A stretch of DNA of 39,803 nucleotides from Acidobacteriota bacterium (GTDB lineage: Bacteria > Acidobacteriota > Terriglobia > Acidiferrales > UBA7541). Under the pieces are notes generated by a model, which made no database searches, was not told where the DNA came from, and saw nothing but the letters and a program-made list of their open reading frames with translations. The stretch covers positions 1 to 39,803 of the forward strand of contig QHYM01000322.1 of the NCBI GenBank assembly GCA_003223295.1, read 5' to 3'. Position numbers and translations under genes: made by a program. Below are positions 35,836 to 39,803 of the stretch, piece after piece (positions within the stretch are counted from its first letter, which is position 1; every line of letters starts with the position of its first letter).

Positions 35836-36274
35836 AGTCGACGGGGTCCTCTGCTTTCTACGAACTCGAGGGTCTTACTACTCGTCCAGTGACGAGTGCC
35901 AGATTCAAGCGCAGGTCGCCTTCCTAACGATTGGCCGACACTGCCAGCGCTGGTTCGAATGAGGATAGTTTCTGATTGCTTCAGGGGGGAATAGCTTGTC
36001 TGTACCAAACTGGAGATGGCTCCAGCCAGTACTTTCGGCCCAGCATTTTCTGGGAGCTCCTCCAAGACCATTGTTCCCTGGGATTGGAAACCCCGCGGAA
36101 TCCATGCTCCGTCCTGAGTTTTGGCTCTCGAAAGTGGTTCCGCCCTCGTTTTCACATACCCTCACCTATAAATTCCCGGAACTTTTCGAATTGCGCCTCC
36201 GTACCTTCTAGTGCAGGCGGTTCCCACAGCACGCGCCCCCGAGGCGCATCCATAGAAGGAAAAAGGAGCAGAGT
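35836..36274. other. 439-bp intergenic region without a supportable gene
   Basis: This is the divergent gap between the PilZ gene (minus) and a small membrane gene (plus). It holds a perfect hairpin ACTCGTC/GACGAGT with a four-base loop at 35880-35897 and the ribosome site AAGGAG just before 36275. Open frames on the minus strand (for example 35905-36165) have no recognisable protein character. No RNA gene was recognised. Confidence 0.5.
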
Positions 36275-36631
36275 ATGGGCGGAGAATTGATTGGATTGGT
36301 GGCAGTGATTTTGGGGATGGGAGTCCCCCTTGGTGCCCTGTACACGTATTACCGCGTTCGAAAGCTGCGCAGCGAAGAGCGCCTCGCGGCCATCGCGCGC
36401 GGTGCCGAAATTCCCGTGGAGCCGGAGCTGAATCAGGCGGCGCGTTCCCGCCGGGCAGGCATTCTGCTGGTCAGCGGGGCCATCGGCTACATCGTCACTT
36501 TCGGATTGATTGCGCAAATCCAGGCGGATCGCGATTTTTGGACCGCTGCAGTGCTTGGCATAATTCCTTTGGCGGTAGGCATTGGCTTTTTCGTCGATTG
36601 GAAACTGATTCATCGCGACGCACGCGCGTAA
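36275..36631 (+). CDS. Small membrane protein, DUF6249-like
   Basis: 118 residues with three hydrophobic segments: about 4-25 (LIGLVAVILGMGVPLGALYT), 62-82 and 88-108. Between the first two lies a charged cytoplasmic helix (YYRVRKLRSEERLAAIARGA) typical of a widespread small membrane family listed as DUF6249; the assignment is from memory of the pattern. AAGGAG lies six bases upstream of the ATG, so the start is secure. Its function is unknown. It stands alone, converging with the tautomerase gene. Confidence 0.82.
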   Translation: MGGELIGLVAVILGMGVPLGALYTYYRVRKLRSEERLAAIARGAEIPVEPELNQAARSRRAGILLVSGAIGYIVTFGLIAQIQADRDFWTAAVLGIIPLAVGIGFFVDWKLIHRDARA

Positions 36632-36721
36632 GCGCTGGTCGCGCGGCAAGCGTTTCCGGGCGAGTATGCTTTTTCAATCGTTCGAAAGAGCTGCTCGCCC
36701 TTTCCATGCCGCTGCTAGCCT

Positions 36722-36919
36722 TCACGGCGTCCGCTTCTGGTCCACCACCAGGATTCCCGCTTCCGCGTAATTCGTCGCCGGCACGTCGTGAAACGACACG
36801 TGAATGTTCTCGCGCTTGGCTTGGCCATCCTCGATGAGCACGGCCGTGACACGCTCGGCAATCTTTCGCTTTTGTTCCGCGGTACGTCCCTCGACCCAGG
36901 TAATTTGCACGTGCGGCAT
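36722..36919 (-). CDS. 4-oxalocrotonate tautomerase family protein
   Basis: A 65-residue protein of the tautomerase superfamily, whose members work as small oligomers with an N-terminal proline as catalytic base. The start is set by this: ATG 36919 gives MPHVQITWVEGRTAEQKRKI, so removal of Met exposes Pro. The longer GTG frame at 36925 would bury it. AGGAG lies five bases before the ATG. The helix AEQKRKIAERVTAVLIED and the second strand NIHVSFHDV match the family. Its physiological substrate is unknown. It is divergent from the zinc-ribbon gene across about 130 bases and not in an obvious pathway cluster. Confidence 0.9.
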   Translation of the reverse strand: MPHVQITWVEGRTAEQKRKIAERVTAVLIEDGQAKRENIHVSFHDVPATNYAEAGILVVDQKRTP

Positions 36920-37050
36920 ACGCACTCCTCCTCCGAACTAGCGGCTCTCGATTCCTTTTAGGCAAGCCTTCTGCATTCTATCCGCATTGCATTCAATTTG
37001 ATTATTGCTCGGCAAGGGCCGGCACGGCTCTGTGATAGAATGAGCGTTCC

Positions 37051-37824
37051 ATGCATCCGGCAATTCCCCATCTGATTGAACTGCAACGGGTTGACCACCA
37101 GATTGCCCTTCTTCGCGCCGATCTGGAATCCTTCCCGAAACGTCTCCGTGAAGCAGATACCAGGCTGACGGGAGCGCGCGGCGAAGTCGCTGCCGCAAAG
37201 GACGTGCTTGCCAAGAGCAACGCCGAGCGCAAGAAATTTGAGTTCGAAGCCCAGGAATGGAAAGACCGCGCGCGAAAATACCGCGACCAAAGCGGCGCGG
37301 TGAAAACCAACGAGGCGTACCGCGCGCTCCAGCATGAAATTGCCAATGCCGAAGCCGAGGTCGCCAAAGCCGAAGACCGCCAATTGGAAGTGATGATGAA
37401 AGCCGAAGAGGTGGAACGCCGCGTGAAACTTGCGGAATCGCGGCTGAAAGAAGCGGAGCAGAGCTTGGCAGCAGAGAAAAAAACGATCGAAGCGCAAGCG
37501 GCGGAAACCAAGAAACAGCTCGAAGCCGCAACCGCCGAGCACGAAAAAACCATCGCGCCCGTGCCGGAAGATTTGCGCGACCTCTATGCGCGCATCGCCA
37601 AGCGCCACAATGGCACGGCCATGGCCTTGGTCCGCGACGATCAGTGCCGCGGATGTGGCCTGCGCGTCCTGCCGCACATCGTGCAAGAGTTGCGTTCCGA
37701 AACGAGCGAAGAAGTTTATCGCTGCGAAAGCTGCGGACTGATTCTTTACACGCTGGAGCCGATTCCTTACGCCAAAACCGCGGACGGCTCCGCGAATGCT
37801 GCTTCACCAGCTTCCACCACCTGA
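37051..37824 (+). CDS. Coiled-coil zinc-ribbon protein (CT398/zf-RING_7 type)
   Basis: 257 residues. A long charged coiled coil runs from about 8 to 170 (heptad-rich, Lys/Glu/Ala). A C4 zinc ribbon follows with Cys199 and Cys202 (CRGCG) and Cys225 and Cys228 (CESCG). The segment NGTAMALVRDDQCRGCGLRV is characteristic of the family. Members are encoded beside RNase HI and Nif3 genes in many bacteria (for instance Rv2229c next to Rv2228c in Mycobacterium), and the same order occurs here, since the RNase HI start overlaps this stop. Its molecular role is unsettled; a nucleic-acid or chaperone-like function is proposed from the zinc ribbon. The ribosome site is weak. Confidence 0.9.
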   Translation: MHPAIPHLIELQRVDHQIALLRADLESFPKRLREADTRLTGARGEVAAAKDVLAKSNAERKKFEFEAQEWKDRARKYRDQSGAVKTNEAYRALQHEIANAEAEVAKAEDRQLEVMMKAEEVERRVKLAESRLKEAEQSLAAEKKTIEAQAAETKKQLEAATAEHEKTIAPVPEDLRDLYARIAKRHNGTAMALVRDDQCRGCGLRVLPHIVQELRSETSEEVYRCESCGLILYTLEPIPYAKTADGSANAASPASTT

Positions 37825-38477
37825 TGCCGCGCCGCCCTTCCATTGCTCGCGGAAAAAGCCTCTTCGGCGATGCCGCTCCCGAGACCAAGCCCGCCGCAGC
37901 GGCCTTTCGAATCAACATTGACGGCGGCTCGCGCGGCAATCCCGGCCCGGCAGCTTACGGCGTGGTGATCCGCGACGCGCGCGGCGAAATCGTCGCCAAG
38001 CTCAAAAAGTACATCGGCCGGTTTACCAACAACGTCGCGGAATACTATGGCCTGATCGCGGCGATGGACTATGCGCAGTCGCACGGCGTTCGCGCGATTC
38101 GCATCGAGAGCGACTCCGAGCTTCTCGTGAAACAGATGCGCGGCCAATACAGAGTGAAGAGCGCCGATCTCCAACCGCTCTTCGAACGCGCCAAAAAAAT
38201 GTCGCAAGCGTTCGATTCGTTCCGCATTGAGCACGTCTTCCGCGAACAGAATCGCGAAGCCGACGCGCTCGCCAACGAAGCGCTGGACGAAACGGAAGGA
38301 AAGCCGACAAAGCCGGCCGTCCCAGAGGCTGCGCCAAAACCAAGTCCCGCGGACAAAGCCGGCCCGCGCCGGATTCCTGCGCGTTTTCGCGGCGGGGTGC
38401 TTTACCTTCTCGAAGACGTTGGATTGCCGGACGGTACGGTCGTCGAAGTTTCGATTTTCCCTCTGCAAAAACCCTAA
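37824..38477 (+). CDS. RNase HI-family protein with AF2212-like C-terminal tail
   Basis: Hydrolyses the RNA strand of RNA-DNA hybrids. The RNase H fold lies at about 27-155, with the four acidic residues present: Asp33 (NIDGGSRGNPGPAAYG), Glu73 (NNVAEYYGLI), Asp97 (IESDSELLVKQM) and Asp147 (REQNREADALAN). It is the short Rv2228c/YpdQ-like form rather than the E. coli RnhA form. After an Ala/Pro-rich linker (155-182) comes ARFRGGVLYLLEDVGLPDGT and VVEVSIF (186-212), which matches the pattern of the small AF2212-like/VapB-type antitoxin domain. The ATG overlaps the stop of the zinc-ribbon gene (TGATG), so the two are translationally coupled. The tail might bind nucleic acid or aid oligomerisation; this is inference. 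Confidence 0.9.
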   Translation: MPRRPSIARGKSLFGDAAPETKPAAAAFRINIDGGSRGNPGPAAYGVVIRDARGEIVAKLKKYIGRFTNNVAEYYGLIAAMDYAQSHGVRAIRIESDSELLVKQMRGQYRVKSADLQPLFERAKKMSQAFDSFRIEHVFREQNREADALANEALDETEGKPTKPAVPEAAPKPSPADKAGPRRIPARFRGGVLYLLEDVGLPDGTVVEVSIFPLQKP

Positions 38478-38506
38478 CCGTTTGTTGAAAAACTCGGCCC
38501 GTCCCC

Positions 38507-38592
38507 ATCATTCCGAGGAACGAAGCGACGAGGAATCTCTTTGCCTTGACGTTCGCCAGCAAGAGAGATTCTTCGCTGCGCTCAGAATGACA
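38507..38592. repeat. Dispersed palindromic repeat (REP/MITE-like)
   Basis: The imperfect inverted arms TCATTCCGAGGAACGAAGCG... (38508-38540) and ...GCTGCGCTCAGAATGA (38562-38590) flank about 20 bases. The motif of a CATTC(C/T)GAG end with GAGGAATCTCT inside is one I recognise from memory as a repeat found many times in bacterial genomes and metagenomes. It sits between the convergent RNase HI and mqnC genes and could fold into a long hairpin that stops both transcripts. No transposase is nearby. Confidence 0.7.
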
Positions 38593-38631
38593 GCGAAAGA
38601 AATCTCGTCAATAGACTCCCCTAAACTAAAC

Positions 38632-39666
38632 CTATTTCAGCGCGTAGGAGCGATAGAGCGTGTCGCGCTGGGCGGGGATGAACCCGGCGTCGGAAATGAT
38701 GCGGCGCAGCTCGCCTTCGTTGGTGCGGTTTTTTACACCTGCGGCGAAGACAACATTTTCTTCGATCAGGATGCTGCCGACGTCGTCCGCGCCGAATTGC
38801 AAGCCGACTTGGCAGACTTTAATCCCGGGCGTGAGCCAGCTCGACTGGATGTGATCGATGTTGTCGAGATAGAGCCGGCTGACGGCCAGAGTTTTCAGGT
38901 AATCGACTGCCGTGGTCTCCTGCACTTTCTTGCCGAGCGCGGTGTTGTCCGCGGCAAACATCCAGGGGATAAACGCGGTGAACCCGCCAGTATCTTCCTG
39001 AATGCGGCGGATGCGCTCGAAATGGTTGACGCGGTGGCGAAGCTCTTCGCCGCAGCCGAACATCATCGTAGCGGTGGTGCGCAGCCCGAGCGAGTGCGCG
39101 ATGCGGTGGACTTCCTCCCACTCCTCGCTGGTGCACTTGAGGCGGGCGATTCTCGCGCGCACTTCGTCGTCGAGAATTTCCGCGCCGCCGCCGGGAATGG
39201 ATTGCAGCCCCGCGTCCATCAGGCGCTGGATGGTTTCGCGAATGCTGATTTCGGAAACTTCCGCGATGCATAGAATTTCCGGCGCAGAAAAACAATGCAA
39301 ATGCACTTGCGGATAGCGGGACTTCAACGATCGCAAAAGATTTTCGTAGTAGCCTATTTGCAGATCCGGATGCAGGCCGCCCTGCAGCAGGATTCCGGTG
39401 CCGCCAAGCTCGAGCATCTCGTCGATTTTCTTGTAAATCTCCTCGAAGGACAGGATGTAGCCGTCTTTCGCGCCCAGCGGGCGATAGAAGGCGCAGAACG
39501 AGCAATACTCGGTGCAAAAATTCGTGTAATTGATGTTGCGGTCGATCTGGTAGGTGACGAGGCGGGGATCGTTTTTCTTCAGGCGAAATTGATGAGCGGC
39601 TATGCCCATGCCGATGAGATCGTCGGATTCGAGCATTTCGAGAGCTTGTTGTTTCGTCAGTGCCAC
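38632..39666 (-). CDS. mqnC: Cyclic dehypoxanthine futalosine synthase (radical SAM), menaquinone synthesis
   Basis: Radical SAM enzyme of the futalosine route to menaquinone, cyclising dehypoxanthine futalosine. The 344 residues match the family. The [4Fe-4S] cluster cysteines are in CTEYCSFC (CxxxCxxC), within the signature NINYTNFCTEYCSFCAFYR at about 44-62. Further family segments are GILLQGGLHPDLQIGYYENL, SAPEI, GLQSIPGGGAEIL, TATMMFGCGE and FTAFIPWMF, the last typical of MqnC rather than MqnE. The start is GTG with AAGGAA about seven bases upstream. Other mqn genes are not in the window. The presence of this pathway supports an Acidobacteriota-like origin with menaquinone as the main quinone. 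Confidence 0.9.
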   Translation of the reverse strand: MALTKQQALEMLESDDLIGMGIAAHQFRLKKNDPRLVTYQIDRNINYTNFCTEYCSFCAFYRPLGAKDGYILSFEEIYKKIDEMLELGGTGILLQGGLHPDLQIGYYENLLRSLKSRYPQVHLHCFSAPEILCIAEVSEISIRETIQRLMDAGLQSIPGGGAEILDDEVRARIARLKCTSEEWEEVHRIAHSLGLRTTATMMFGCGEELRHRVNHFERIRRIQEDTGGFTAFIPWMFAADNTALGKKVQETTAVDYLKTLAVSRLYLDNIDHIQSSWLTPGIKVCQVGLQFGADDVGSILIEENVVFAAGVKNRTNEGELRRIISDAGFIPAQRDTLYRSYALK

Positions 39667-39704
39667 TTTTAGTTTCCTTAACGTTTGTGAGCTTCCACTG
39701 CAAG

Positions 39705-39775
39705 AGGGCGCAGCAGTGCTGCGTCCCTACAATCTTCACAGACACCGCAGGGGACGCGCTGAAACGCACCCCTAC
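39705..39775. repeat. Two palindromic repeats upstream of mqnC
   Basis: The first (39705-39728) pairs AGGGCGCAGCA with TGCTGCGTCCCT around one central base with one bulge. The second (39748-39775) pairs a CAGGGGACGCG arm with an ACGCACCCCT arm. Such GGGACGCAGCA...TGCTGCGTCCC elements are frequent in environmental bacterial genomes, which is recall rather than a search. They lie about 40-110 bases before mqnC and continue to near the right edge. Confidence 0.6.
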
Positions 39776-39803
39776 AACTTAACTGCTTCGGACTTCCGAG
39801 CGG

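Noticed and set aside
35766-36165. Minus-strand frames upstream of the PilZ gene
   Set aside because: They have no recognisable domain, no ribosome site, and overlap the PilZ start or the promoter region.
36963-37050. Possible promoter with TAGAAT ahead of the zinc-ribbon gene
   Set aside because: The -10 is plausible (37036-37041) but no -35 box lies at a proper distance.
1-39803. CRISPR arrays, tRNA or rRNA genes, transposases, integrases and phage genes
   Set aside because: The gaps were read by eye and no regularly spaced repeats, cloverleaf or rRNA-like sequence, or mobile-element protein was seen.

Overview
The window looks like a chromosomal segment of a soil-type member of the Acidobacteriota (Terriglobia-like). 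This is inferred from gene content, not from a marker gene. The pointers are a very large Oar-type TonB-dependent receptor with an N-terminal carboxypeptidase-regulatory-like domain, the futalosine menaquinone enzyme MqnC, secreted TldD/TldE-like proteins, a hopanoid-type glycosyltransferase, many small Tat or Sec exported proteins, and dispersed palindromic repeats. G+C is moderately high, so long antisense open frames are common. No tRNA, rRNA, CRISPR array, integrase or transposase was seen.

Layout. 1-2.7 kb (minus): an ECF sigma factor with a C-terminal membrane segment that runs off the left edge, a small membrane protein before it, and glmM (peptidoglycan precursor synthesis). 2.9-5.0 kb (plus): an AI-2E-family permease and a secreted S1/P1 nuclease. 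5.0-6.4 kb (minus): a two-gene operon of an outer-membrane-like protein and a c-type cytochrome, preceded by a perfect 17-bp palindrome. 6.7-7.9 kb (plus): a PAS-PAS-GGDEF diguanylate cyclase. 8.0-11.1 kb (minus): panB, a DinB-family protein and panC (pantothenate synthesis), then a secreted glycine-rich protein. 11.3 kb (plus): a small membrane protein behind a strong promoter whose -10 box lies inside an inverted repeat. 11.8-12.9 kb (minus): an HpnB-like glycosyltransferase.

13-23.6 kb (minus): a cluster of three paralogous Tat-exported molybdopterin subunits of the isoquinoline 1-oxidoreductase/aldehyde oxidase type, sharing one [2Fe-2S] subunit. The last copy is broken by a deletion of about 104-110 nt. 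Upstream of them is a 1157-residue protein that joins GH18-like, polysaccharide deacetylase and family-2 glycosyltransferase domains. 23.7-25.2 kb (plus): a GT-C membrane glycosyltransferase. 25.2-26.6 kb (minus): a CDF metal exporter. 26.7-30.3 kb (minus): a translationally coupled pair of exported TldE-like and TldD-like proteins. 30.5-31.3 kb (minus): an exported FecR-domain protein. 31.5-35.4 kb (plus): a small membrane-anchored protein and the TonB-dependent receptor. 35.5-36.9 kb: a PilZ protein, a small membrane protein and a tautomerase. 37.0-38.5 kb (plus): a coiled-coil zinc-ribbon protein overlapping an RNase HI that carries an AF2212-like C-terminal tail. 38.5 kb to the end: palindromic repeats flanking mqnC (minus).

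The main themes are envelope and export functions, c-di-GMP signalling (one synthase and one PilZ effector) and cofactor synthesis (pantothenate, menaquinone). The most unusual points are the triplicated and partly decayed molybdoenzyme cluster, the three-domain polysaccharide enzyme with a non-canonical GH18 active site, the exported TldD/TldE pair, the RNase HI with an antitoxin-like tail, and the sigma factor with a transmembrane tail.
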